Assembly (NCBI GenBank): GCA_938015805.1
Contig: CALLXF010000026.1
Coordinates: forward strand, 23,568 to 87,567
Reading direction: 5' to 3'
DNA length: 64,000 bases
Source: an uncultured Saprospiraceae bacterium
GTDB taxonomy: Bacteria > Bacteroidota > Bacteroidia > Chitinophagales > Saprospiraceae
Shown: piece by piece, positions 45,868-56,900 of the stretch
Numbering within the stretch: position 1 is the stretch's first letter
Layout of the letters: every line of letters begins with the position of its first letter
Made by a program: the position numbers and the translations under genes
The notes under the pieces: generated by a model
Databases searched by the model: none
What the model saw: only the letters and a program-made list of their open reading frames with translations
Told to the model about the DNA's origin: nothing

Positions 45868-48800
45868 TTATTGCTTTCCTTCTATTACGGTTACATCATG
45901 GCCCTCTACTACAGGATCACCGCTAGAGTCTGTGTATTTTATCACAAATACATAAACACCTGGCACAACTGCTTTTTCACCTTTAAATGTACCGTCCCAT
46001 AAAATCCACTCATTTGGTCTCGATGGGTCATTTAGAGGTTCTATACCATCATCATCAGATTTTATTAACTCACCCCAACGATCATAAACATAAACCTCAT
46101 CTACGGATTGGATAGCATTAGATCCAATGATCAAATTATCGTTAATATCATCGCCATTAGGAGAAATAATATTAGGGAAGAATACCTGAGTCACCTGTCT
46201 TATAGATACCGTTTTACAATCCTCGATCGTACAGCCATCATTAAAATAAAGAGTTGCACAAAGTTCTTCGTTATCGATAATTCCATCTAGACTTACTTCT
46301 GTACAGTTACTACATACCGTAATAGAATCACTCAGTGTCCAAACAATAGAATCCACATTTATTACTGTAGAATTGTAAGTAAATTCTAGAGAATTAGGGA
46401 ATATCTGATTTAAATCTCCTTCTATATCTAAAGGAGGTTGTATTGCAGCTTCCACAGATATCACTTCTACATAAGTACATCCATTCTCGTCTGTAACTTC
46501 TATTGTATGAGAAGAAGGCGTAACAGGTGTACTTTCATTAGCGTTTACAGTGGCACCATCTATCGTTATCTCTAACAATCCAGAACCACCTGAAGGATCT
46601 ACCATAATAGTTCCTAAGTTATCCTGATAACAAACTGGGTCTGCAACCATTACTAAAGCAGAAGGATTTTCTAATATTTCTACTGTAGTCGTGCTACTAA
46701 ATGGACAGTCGTTTTCTATAAACTCATAGGTAATATCGTATACTCCGGGACCTTGGTTAGGATCAAACATTCCATTCTGATCTACCCCACCACTCCATGA
46801 TCCTACTCCAGTACCATTACTTCCTACTACATCAGGAGTAATACTAAATGGTGCAGTAATTGAGCCTTGACATAATTCCGTGAAAGGCTGATCTAGAGAT
46901 ATTGTAATTTGAGGACATGGGTTTGCAGTACAACTAGCATCAACAGGAGGTGTTGAACACTCGCAGTCAGAAACCATTATTACTATTATATCTACCTGCT
47001 GCCCTTCTGTAAGATTCATTACGGTATATGTCGTACCATCTAATGTTCCAGGTACCGAACTAGTCACATCGTAAGAAGCTGCACATGGATCATCATTCCA
47101 TGTAAATATTACCATATCATCTGATGGTTGACAACTTATTTCTATGGCCGCTAATTCTGGATCTACTACCACCTCTATAGAAGCACCATACGTACAGTTA
47201 TCGTCTACGACTAGATAATCTATAGTAAATGTTCCTTCTCCAGATATCGATGGATCAAACATATCGTTATTTGCTCCAGTTACACCTGTTCCTGTCCATG
47301 TTACTACTGGATTTGAAAGACTTGCTCCTTGCACTTCTCCCATCAGCATAACCGCCGCATCCGTCTCACAGAAAGGTCCTATCTGTGTAACGACTGGAGT
47401 ACCTCCAGGTAAAATAGTTACATCTGCATCACCTTCCCACATACAATCACCATCAAGGATGGTTAAGGTAGCTGTCCAGTTGCCTGATCCTGCTGCATTA
47501 GCATCCACTTCTCCTGTTACTGGATCGATACCCGCACCCGTAGGTGTATTTATCGTCCAAGTATATGTCTCACTACCAGAAGGTACGGTAGGATCTGATA
47601 AACTAAAAGACATCACTTGATTAGGTGCTCCATCACAAAGCGTTACATCATCAACTAAGACTGCAGTAAACTGACAGGCAATAGCTTGACAGTCTATGGT
47701 TGTCACACCATCTGGACATGAATTAGCACTAGTTGCAGTAACTGTAATCTCCACAACATCGTTTTCATTTAAATCTGTAATATCAGCAGATCCTGGGGCT
47801 TCTACAATTGTTGCATAACTAGGTGCCGTTATTGCAGTTACATACCCAGAGGCACTTGCATCTTCTGTCCATGTAAACAATACTGAACTTGTTGTTTGCT
47901 GACAAGAGATCACAGGATCTGCGATCTGATCATCTACAACAATTTCCATCATCATTGTTTCCGAGATACACTCATCTGCACCACCATTCATCAAGACACT
48001 AGTAGTCAATGAGATCATATATGTCCCTGCATCAGGGAAAGTAATAGAATGTGGACCTGCCCCATTTAATCCCGTCATAGGTGCTATTGCCGATCCGATA
48101 TCCCATGTAAAACTGGTAGGTGTAATCCCACCAGAAGTATTATCAAATTCTATCACTGCAGGATCTGATAAACACACAGGAGAATCGACTGTAAATACTG
48201 CTCTAGGTTGCTCTACTACATTGATCATAATCGAACTAAAGAAGTTACAATTATCAAGTGTCGTATTGTAGGTTAAATTTATCACATGTGTCCCGACTCC
48301 CGCTATTGATGGATCAAATGTTCCAACTGTTGCATCTGTTATCCCAGGACCATCAAAAGTAGATGTACCTGCTAAACCCGTTGCACTTCCAGCATTCAAA
48401 TTAAATGCCGCAGCTGTAGCATCAAAACAAATATCAGGTACTGCATCAAAAAATAATCCTGGATCAGTACAGTTCTGTGCTGTACACATTCCCATCACTG
48501 TACCTCCTGGACAGAATCCTGAAGTATCCTCATAATCTACGGATATTGTTACTACCTGACCTGGAGTTAATCCAGAAACGGTATACTCATTTCCTGCTTG
48601 GACTCCAGTCCCAATTGCCGGAGTATGACTAATTACATAATTACCTAAGACTGCTGGAGAGTTGGGATCGTTTACCGTAAATACTATTTCCGTACTCGAT
48701 TCCGAACAAGTAATCGTCGGTTCTAAAGGAGGAGCTATAATATTTACTTCCGCTACTACTTCTGTAGATATACAATCCCCATCTTGCACTTGTAAGGTAA

Positions 48801-51800
48801 CCATCTGTACTCCAGGTGTAGACCAGGAAACCGTATGAGGACCTGGACCTGTTGCTAAAGATGTTCCTGCCATAAATGTTCCATTAGGCGTATTCCATAC
48901 ATAAGTGGCTCCAGGGTTATCAAGACCATCATATTCTATCGTAGTGCTCGTGTTTACACATACATCTGATATCGGTGCAATAGAAGCTATTGGTGATTCT
49001 ACCACGGCTACTACTACAAAGTTTTCAGCTTCACCACATACACTAGAAATTAAAGCAACTACTGTTCCTCCTGTAGAACCCGTCCAATCAATGTTTACAC
49101 ATTCCTGACCTTGACCTCCTACTATTTCTGCTACACCTCCATTGGCTATAGCCCAAATAACATTTGCTTCATCTAAAATATCTGGATCTATACAATACTG
49201 GCCCATTGCATTATCTGCACATACATTTAAATCATCTGTATCTATATCTGGTGTAGGTGGAGCATACTGCGTAAAATCTAGTACGATCTCATTAGATTCC
49301 CAAGTACATGCTATAAACATATTTTGGAAGTCACTAAACAGCTCAGCTTTTATACATAGCTGGTAAGTACCACTTTCCATTAGATCATCTAAATCTGTAA
49401 TATCTCCATCTGTATCAGCAATTTCTACTCCGTCCTTTTTCCATGTAAATACTGTATTAAAATAATCATTCATAGGATCAGTATCTGCGGTGTTTTCCCA
49501 TGATAGTGTGATACCGTCCTCTGTACAAGGCGTCTCTGTAATAAAACCTTCTAACTCTATTACTTGGATATTTACATTTAGTATACTATCACATCCATTT
49601 GCTGCCTCTCCTGGCCAAGTTACTGTCTCACCACCTGGACCTGTAGGTAAGGGAGTGATAGAGTACTCGACACTTAAATCTTGCCCTACTACATATTCAA
49701 AAGGATCAGCACTGTCACAGATAACATCATTTAAGATACCTTGCCCAACTGATAAATCCGTAATTTCTATGGATTGCTCTACTGTACATCCAGGTATAGG
49801 AAAATCAGTAGCGGTAACATTGTAAACATCAGGTCCAAATAACAAGAGCCCTTGATCTGTAATGGCGTTTCCACCCCAACCGATTAATGTTGGATTTAGA
49901 GGATCTATTACTCCTGCGTCAATAGGAAAATCTGCATCCCAACAAGCCATGATCGGTTCATATGTTTCTGGAGCTTGGTCTTCTATGTGGATAGCCATAC
50001 ATAGTGGTCCCTCGTTATCACAACAAGTTCCTACAAATGTCATACATAGCTCATAATCACCCGCTGGATATAAAGCTGTATCACTAAAATCCATTAGGAA
50101 ACAATTATCTTCTATAAATCCTAAGTTACCATCAGTATCTTCATTAGAAGGAACACCATCTACTACGTTGTCTATATTCCAGTAAAACTCTAATTCAGAT
50201 TCAGAGTAAAAAGCATTTACATCATCTACACAAAACATAACAGCAGATGCCCCAGTACAAACAAAATAATCGTGTATGTCTGGATCACTTCCATCTAGAC
50301 AAATATCACACTCAGAAACTTCTACATCTGGGTAATCAAAGGTACCACCACCACAGTTTAGCGTAAACTGTATATCACATACATCGTTATTACATCCATC
50401 TACCCATAGGTAGTATTGTTCTCCAGGTTCGAGTAAATCTGTTACAATATTATAAGTAGAATTACCTGTACATGCTCCATCACAAATTACATTATCATGA
50501 TCACAGTTAGAGACGATACCCCACTGGACACCTCCTCCTCCTGTACAATTTCCTACCTCTAAGTCCAAATCAAAACATGCTGCATCATCACCTGCAATAA
50601 AAGAAATCCAATAGGTATTATGAGATACACCACCTCCATTACTAGGACACAGCGTAGGACTAGGTCCAGAACCAGTTGCATTTGCTTCCATGGTTCCACA
50701 ATAGTTATTTAGGTTTTCTATATCACATATATAGTTAAAGTCTCCAGGATTACATCCAGTTGCTATTTCTGAGGTCTCACAATCAGGCCATAAAGGTGTA
50801 GTCGTAGAACCTGTACACTCGAAGTACAATCCAAAGTCAATAGTTAGTAATGCCATACCATCATTGTCTGGAATAATTCCACAATACATAGGTATACAAT
50901 CTGTTTGTACATTAGGATTACTACCATTACCATTGTTGGTAATTCCACCAGCATTTCCTTCATCCCATGCTTCTCCTGTTCCACAAGTCTCATGATTTCC
51001 GAGTGCTCCAGTACTCACATCAAATTCGTCTGGGTCAATAGATACTTGAATACAATCACAAGGAGGAACCATATCTTCTAAAATCCACTCTCCCGTTAAA
51101 ATATCATTCTCAACAGTTACTGGACCAAAAGAACCTCCACCTGGACATCCTGTACCTTCTATTATTACGGATACATTCGAAATAAAGCCCTCAGCCCCAT
51201 TTTGAACACAGTCGGCATCGGCATCGTTAAATATTAATCCACCAATTGTTAGTAATTTATATAAACCTAAATTTACTTCTTCTAAATCGCCGCATGCTAC
51301 AGCTTCTCCTGACTCTAAATCAAAGGTTTCCGTATTTCCGGATAGAGGTAATGCATCTGTACAATCTGGTGTATTTGCTGTAGGATCCATATTATCTGGT
51401 CTCTCACTAAATACCCACGGTGCACCTGGACTAGCAAAATTAATTACATAGTCTCCTGGAGGTAAGTCTTCAAAACAATAAACACCATCAGCAGTAGTTC
51501 CAGTTACCGTAATAGGAGCAACGGCATTTCCAAAAACATCTACTGCACCACCACCTGCTGCTAAATTTATCGTCACTGTAATTCCAGGTACAAAACCTGA
51601 AACTTCAGGAGCATCCCAAGCAAAATCAGGAGAACCTCCAAAACAACCGTCTCCATCTCCATCCTTAAATACTCTTCCTCCAACCGTACTTGCTCTAAAA
51701 TATCCAGCATCTACGTCCACGGCATCTTCACATGATTCTATAATAAAACCATTTGTACAACCGTTAGCAGGAGAACAGTTAGGCCAACAAGCATCACTAT

Positions 51801-53805
51801 CATCTGGTGCACTTGTAGGATCTACTCCAGCCCCTGCATAGGTAGTAAAGAAATAATCATCTCCTCCTACATTAGGGTCTTCATCAAATAGTACTTTATA
51901 ATTTTCTCCTGCTACAAGAACAGGTAAATTTTCAAATGTATAATTACCACCTCCATCTGTGGTTACACAGACCACATCAACACCAAAAACATCCACAGCT
52001 GGTCCTCCTGAGAACAATTCTAAACATACTTCTACACCAGCTATACCTGGCTCACCACCATCCTGAACACCGTTACCATTTAAATCTTCCCATACTTCTC
52101 CGGATATGGTACCTGCTCCATAAACTCCAGCATCTATTTCCCATGGGTCTGGGTCAGTATCATCTCCGGTAACTGTAAATGTAGGACTCGTATTTGTGGT
52201 CATTCCAATACCTCCACCATTTGTTCCATCTGCATCATTATCATTAATATTAGTTTCCACTGCTCCACCATCTGAATCAGAAAAATAAGCTTCACTTGTT
52301 CCTCCACATAATTCGCATAAGTCTTCAAATTGAACATAGTAATCTCCAGCAAGGACATTATTTCCAAACTGATAAGTTCCATCAGATGTCGTTACGCAAA
52401 GTTCATCACCATCACAGTCTAATGCAATAGCTCCAGTGGCATCATCATAAACACAAACTGTAACACATGTCGAAAGCAAAGGCTCGCCTCCACCTTGGAT
52501 ACCATCATTATTTAAATCTTCCCAAATTTCTCCTTCTATTGTAGAGAGAACTGTTCCAGTAACACCAACATCAACATCCCATTCTTGATTTGTCCATGTA
52601 TCTGGAGTCCCATCATTTACGTTAAAGACAGGCGTAGTATAAGTTCCAGCACCATCATCAGTATCAGCATCGTTATCATTACTAGCATCATCTACATCAG
52701 AGCCATCTGACATACCTAACTCAGGTGGAGTACTACACGAAAGATCACAAAAATCTGAAAATTCCATAATATAATTACCTGGTGGAATGTTATCCATAAA
52801 CTCATAAGTCCCGCCACTTCCTAAAGTCTGGCATAATTGATTTCCATCACAATCCTCAGCTGTATTTCCGGTATCATCATTTATAACACAAACCGTGTAG
52901 CAAGTTGTAAGCTGTAAATCACCTCCTCCAAATAATCCATCGTCATCAATATCTTCAAACGCTTCTCCTGAAATAGTGGATAATAAATATCCATAAACCC
53001 CCGCATTAAAAGTCTGACCTGCACCACCACTTGTAACATTGATATCCACAGATGTAAAAGCTCCGTTGGATTCGTCCATATCATTATCAGGACCTGCATT
53101 AGCCGCATTAATGGTATAAGATGTACCGTTACAATCTATATCACAAAAATTTGAATATTCTAAATAGTAATCACCAGGAGGGACATCTTGGAAATCATAC
53201 ATTCCATTAGTTACTGTCTCACATAGATCATTTCCATCACAATCTACTGCAGTCGTTCCATCACTATTCATGATACAAACATCTACACAGACATCCAATA
53301 ACATTTCGCTACCATCTAGGTTACCATCATTATTTAGATCCACATATATCTCACCATCGATAGTACTAGGAACATATAATCCTACGTCCAGAACAAAATC
53401 CGGATCATCAGGAACCATAAACATTCCAGCCGTGTAAGGCTCTGAGGTTTGCTCTGCATCTGCTTCTGAATCTCCAGTGTCACCCGGAGTACCTGTGGTA
53501 CAGTAAGTTGCTCCACCCGGCATGTCTGTTACTTCTATACAATAGTCCCCTCCATCAGGAATTCCTGTAAACTCGTACTCTCCATCTACATCTGTAGTAA
53601 CTGGATTTCCTCCGGTAACGCCAGCAACAGCAACACCTGGAGTAGAACACAAGACTAGAGTAACGGTAACACCGTCCCAGTCAGATCCATCGTCGTCTAG
53701 ACCGTTTCCATCGATGTCTTCCCAAATGTGACCTGTTATATTTTGGGTATAACTAATAGAGGATAAACTGGCAATAGCCAGCATCAGTAGTAAAGCTTTT
53801 TTCAT
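45868..53805 (-). CDS. Giant T9SS type B surface protein with Cys-rich SdrD_B-like repeats
   Basis: A 2645-aa exported protein: signal peptide (MKKALLLMLAIASLSSISYTQ), then about seven SdrD_B/Cna-B-like domains (about 22-930; pattern GEIWEDLNNDGIQGGGEPLL ... G.Y.F.....GDYY), with EF-hand-like Asp loops that probably bind calcium. Three to four of these share a Cys pattern TVC(V/I)...DCDG..LC. A middle part with a FPCD/complement-like Cys segment (about 1050-1320), then many PKD/Ig-like repeats (about 1450-2500). It ends in a gliding-motility/CHU-type T9SS type B sorting domain: FFPNIISPNGDDINDNL, VYVYDRWGELI, WDGTFKGEKAVVPGVYVFVIKYTD. Likely a cell-surface adhesin or matrix protein; ligand unknown. 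Own terminator downstream. Confidence 0.88.
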   Translation of the reverse strand: MKKALLLMLAIASLSSISYTQNITGHIWEDIDGNGLDDDGSDWDGVTVTLVLCSTPGVAVAGVTGGNPVTTDVDGEYEFTGIPDGGDYCIEVTDMPGGATYCTTGTPGDTGDSEADAEQTSEPYTAGMFMVPDDPDFVLDVGLYVPSTIDGEIYVDLNNDGNLDGSEMLLDVCVDVCIMNSDGTTAVDCDGNDLCETVTNGMYDFQDVPPGDYYLEYSNFCDIDCNGTSYTINAANAGPDNDMDESNGAFTSVDINVTSGGAGQTFNAGVYGYLLSTISGEAFEDIDDDGLFGGGDLQLTTCYTVCVINDDTGNTAEDCDGNQLCQTLGSGGTYEFMDNIPPGNYIMEFSDFCDLSCSTPPELGMSDGSDVDDASNDNDADTDDGAGTYTTPVFNVNDGTPDTWTNQEWDVDVGVTGTVLSTIEGEIWEDLNNDGIQGGGEPLLSTCVTVCVYDDATGAIALDCDGDELCVTTSDGTYQFGNNVLAGDYYVQFEDLCELCGGTSEAYFSDSDGGAVETNINDNDADGTNGGGIGMTTNTSPTFTVTGDDTDPDPWEIDAGVYGAGTISGEVWEDLNGNGVQDGGEPGIAGVEVCLELFSGGPAVDVFGVDVVCVTTDGGGNYTFENLPVLVAGENYKVLFDEDPNVGGDDYFFTTYAGAGVDPTSAPDDSDACWPNCSPANGCTNGFIIESCEDAVDVDAGYFRASTVGGRVFKDGDGDGCFGGSPDFAWDAPEVSGFVPGITVTINLAAGGGAVDVFGNAVAPITVTGTTADGVYCFEDLPPGDYVINFASPGAPWVFSERPDNMDPTANTPDCTDALPLSGNTETFDLESGEAVACGDLEEVNLGLYKLLTIGGLIFNDADADCVQNGAEGFISNVSVIIEGTGCPGGGSFGPVTVENDILTGEWILEDMVPPCDCIQVSIDPDEFDVSTGALGNHETCGTGEAWDEGNAGGITNNGNGSNPNVQTDCIPMYCGIIPDNDGMALLTIDFGLYFECTGSTTTPLWPDCETSEIATGCNPGDFNYICDIENLNNYCGTMEANATGSGPSPTLCPSNGGGVSHNTYWISFIAGDDAACFDLDLEVGNCTGGGGVQWGIVSNCDHDNVICDGACTGNSTYNIVTDLLEPGEQYYLWVDGCNNDVCDIQFTLNCGGGTFDYPDVEVSECDICLDGSDPDIHDYFVCTGASAVMFCVDDVNAFYSESELEFYWNIDNVVDGVPSNEDTDGNLGFIEDNCFLMDFSDTALYPAGDYELCMTFVGTCCDNEGPLCMAIHIEDQAPETYEPIMACWDADFPIDAGVIDPLNPTLIGWGGNAITDQGLLLFGPDVYNVTATDFPIPGCTVEQSIEITDLSVGQGILNDVICDSADPFEYVVGQDLSVEYSITPLPTGPGGETVTWPGEAANGCDSILNVNIQVIELEGFITETPCTEDGITLSWENTADTDPMNDYFNTVFTWKKDGVEIADTDGDITDLDDLMESGTYQLCIKAELFSDFQNMFIACTWESNEIVLDFTQYAPPTPDIDTDDLNVCADNAMGQYCIDPDILDEANVIWAIANGGVAEIVGGQGQECVNIDWTGSTGGTVVALISSVCGEAENFVVVAVVESPIASIAPISDVCVNTSTTIEYDGLDNPGATYVWNTPNGTFMAGTSLATGPGPHTVSWSTPGVQMVTLQVQDGDCISTEVVAEVNIIAPPLEPTITCSESSTEIVFTVNDPNSPAVLGNYVISHTPAIGTGVQAGNEYTVSGLTPGQVVTISVDYEDTSGFCPGGTVMGMCTAQNCTDPGLFFDAVPDICFDATAAAFNLNAGSATGLAGTSTFDGPGITDATVGTFDPSIAGVGTHVINLTYNTTLDNCNFFSSIMINVVEQPRAVFTVDSPVCLSDPAVIEFDNTSGGITPTSFTWDIGSAIAPMTGLNGAGPHSITFPDAGTYMISLTTSVLMNGGADECISETMMMEIVVDDQIADPVISCQQTTSSVLFTWTEDASASGYVTAITAPSYATIVEAPGSADITDLNENDVVEITVTATSANSCPDGVTTIDCQAIACQFTAVLVDDVTLCDGAPNQVMSFSLSDPTVPSGSETYTWTINTPTGAGIDPVTGEVDANAAGSGNWTATLTILDGDCMWEGDADVTILPGGTPVVTQIGPFCETDAAVMLMGEVQGASLSNPVVTWTGTGVTGANNDMFDPSISGEGTFTIDYLVVDDNCTYGASIEVVVDPELAAIEISCQPSDDMVIFTWNDDPCAASYDVTSSVPGTLDGTTYTVMNLTEGQQVDIIVIMVSDCECSTPPVDASCTANPCPQITISLDQPFTELCQGSITAPFSITPDVVGSNGTGVGSWSGGVDQNGMFDPNQGPGVYDITYEFIENDCPFSSTTTVEILENPSALVMVADPVCYQDNLGTIMVDPSGGSGLLEITIDGATVNANESTPVTPSSHTIEVTDENGCTYVEVISVEAAIQPPLDIEGDLNQIFPNSLEFTYNSTVINVDSIVWTLSDSITVCSNCTEVSLDGIIDNEELCATLYFNDGCTIEDCKTVSIRQVTQVFFPNIISPNGDDINDNLIIGSNAIQSVDEVYVYDRWGELIKSDDDGIEPLNDPSRPNEWILWDGTFKGEKAVVPGVYVFVIKYTDSSGDPVVEGHDVTVIEGKQ

Positions 53806-53933
53806 ATTCTCGTCTTTTTTTTTGGCGGGAGCCCTAGGTTATCATCCTAATTACTGGTTAATATAGATCTTTTTCTATTATTTATTTATACAGATAGCAA
53901 AAAAAATACCGAAAATGGAAAATAATTAACATT

Positions 53934-53973
53934 GAGGCAGAAATCACCTCATTAAAGTGATCGTTCCTGCCTC
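53934..53973 (-). terminator. Hairpin at the end of the 1795-aa gene
   Basis: GAGGCAG (53934-53940) pairs with CTGCCTC (53967-53973), with an inner ATCAC/GTGAT stem; the stop codon lies inside the fold. The T-tract on the minus strand is weak (TTAATTATTTT), so termination is probable but not sure. Confidence 0.45.
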
Positions 53974-56900
53974 TTGTCTCTCTACACCGTTAAGCATTGT
54001 ATAGCCTAAGATATAAGAGAAAACAGCTGGCTGCAATGGTTTACCCCTGTAAATACCATCCCAACTAAAAGCAGCATCCTCAGGTTGAAACTCGAAAGCC
54101 TCAAAGACTATATTACCCCATCGATCTAAAATATTTATATAATCAATCTGGGCAACTCCTTTTCCTCCAAAAATCATAAACCGCTCATTAACGTCATCAT
54201 TATTAGGAGAAAAAACATTAGGGACATAAAGTGGAGATTCATCCTTAACTCGGACTATAATATCATCTTCTGCTGTACAACCGTTTAAATCTGTAATCCG
54301 CACATTATACTGAGTTGTTTTTAAAGGGCTCTCAGTTATCATCATGCAGACATTACAATTTTCCTGTGGAGTGGGCAACCATCGTACATCAGCAATCTCC
54401 ATAAAATCAACATTAGACAGTGCTTTTATATCTATAGATTCTCCTAAACGTATCAGAGTATCAGGACCTAGACTTACGTCAATGTCCAATCCATCCTGAA
54501 TTAAAAAAGTCGTATCTAATATACACCCTGCACTATCTTTAACGGATATAGTATGTTCGCCGGAAGGCAATAAATAAAAGTCTTGTATGGCAGAATAAAA
54601 ATTGCTGTTAAAAGCATATGTATATGGAGCATCTCCACCCTGGACTTCTAGAATATGTGCACTTCCGTTAGTATATCCAAAACATAAAGGTTCGACCACG
54701 TCTATAATAACTTCACTGAGTGTATTAGGGACCTCTTCTACCCTTATACTATCTAATCCGATGCATCCATTTCTAGTATCTTGAACTTGCAAATAGTATA
54801 AACCTGTTTTACTAACTGTTGGAGAATAAGAACTTTCCCCATCGATTATCTGACCATTTAAGGTAGTCCAGAACGGCTGGTAAAAAGGTCCTACATCTGA
54901 GGTGGTTCCATCAAGGATAATTTCTTCTATAGTACATTTCAATTTTTCATTTGATAACGCTTTCGCGAATGGAACTAAGGTATCTACACCTACTTCAACT
55001 AAAGCTGTATCTACACAACCATTTAATCCTGTAACAATCAATTGATAAAACCCAGGAACATCTACGGTAATCTGAGATGAGTCTGATGTAAACATCTCAG
55101 GTCCACTCCACATAACAGATGCATCATCATCGACAAATAATGCATTTACATTTACCTCAGGTGAATAACAATTTATTATATCGGTAGAATAATCAAAGAC
55201 CGGTAAAACCGGAACATCATCAACCATAATCGTATCACGAGAAATACATCCGTTAGGACCAGTTGCCACGACTATGTACTCTCCTACATTTGTGGTAAAA
55301 GGATTTTGGAATTCGCTGATAAACCCATTAGGACCAAACCAGATAAACTCTACATTTTCCGTCGATGAACTTACTTGTAGAATAACAGGCTGATCATTAC
55401 AGGGTAAGGATGTATCAAAAGCTTCTATATCAGGTCCGGTATAATCCTCTACGACCGTATATGTCTCGATAGCAGTACATCCATTAGGTCCTACGACAGT
55501 AACGGAATAAGGACCAGGAAAATTTACGACTGGTTTTAGTTCGTCAGACGTAAAATTATTGGGTCCTGACCAAATGTAAGTAAAATCTGTTTGATCCGTT
55601 TCAAAACTTAATTCCACCTTATTTTCAAAACAATTTAAAGTAGAACCTATAATTTCTAAAATAGGACTAATAGTATCAATATTTACTTCAATGTCCTGAA
55701 CTAAAGAACAACCAAAAGAGTCTACTAACTCTACTGTATATACGCCGTCTAAATTAACTATTGGAAAATTCTCAGCAAAAGTAAAACCATCAGGACCAGA
55801 CCAATTATAAAATTGTATCGGAGTTAAAGTTTCTACTCCAATAATGGTATTACCTGTCTCACATGTAATCTCTCCATCGATCACATTTATAACTTCAGGA
55901 GGAACTACAGAAGAAGTAATACTATAAGTTGCTATCGAAGTACAACCACTTACGTCGGTTACTTCTACTGTATACATTCCTGGCTCTGATACATTTATAC
56001 TCGCCCCTTCTTCCATGAATCCGTTAGGTCCCGTCCATATATAAGAAACTAGCTCCTCCATGGATGTAACTGTAAAAGTACCTAGTTCATCATTTGCACA
56101 ACTGATTTCTACTATCTCTGTTTGGAATTGCGGAGGAATGCCATCAAAGTTAATGGTAAAACTCACCTCATTAACGCAGAAGTTAGGAGCAGTTATAGTA
56201 ACACTATAATCACCAGGTTCACTAATTATGGCAGAAGATACATTTCCTACGACTTGTGGACCTGACCATTCATATGTATTGATATCAGAATTTGAAAGTA
56301 TTAGTATTTCTGTAGATGGATTTAAACAATCCAATTCTAGTCCTCCCGAGACCTCAATAGAAGGAATATTTATATCCTCCGATACATTTATAGTTGCTTC
56401 GGATTGGCAACCATTAGTTGCGGTAACGGTTACTGTATACTCTCCTAAAGTTGTTACTAGCGGAGATGCCTCATCAGAAGACAATCCGGGTCCCGACCAA
56501 TTATAAGTTTCTACTGGTAGACTAGAAATCAATTCTAAATTTATTCCATTCTGACTACAACCGATAAAAGTGTCTTGGACTATTAGTTGGGGTTCTTCTA
56601 CATTTAAAAGCACTTCAATAGAATCCGTATAAACACATCCATTTACCCCTGATAATTCGAGGTAATAAGTACCTGCAACCGTTACAGCTGCAGTATCACC
56701 AATAAACATAAATGAAGCTCCAGCCCAAGAGGCTGTGCTTACTTCAAAATCAGTAACTTGATATATGAGATCTACGGGAGTCATAAAGCAGTCTAGGTCC
56801 TCTGCAAAAAGATTTATCTCTACAGGAATTAATTCACTTACTACGTCTACCTGATACCTAGCTGTACAATCAGTACTACTATCCGTTACGGTCACCACAT

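Noticed and set aside
49490..49825. 111-codon plus-strand ORF and similar ones across 45868-63883
   Set aside because: Antisense shadows of giant repeat proteins with biased composition; no start context or family match.
53820..53900. Poly-A/T stretches before the 2645-aa gene as a phase-variable tract
   Set aside because: The A9 run (53815-53823 region) is upstream of the start codon, and the signal peptide is intact; it could affect promoter spacing, but nothing supports it directly.
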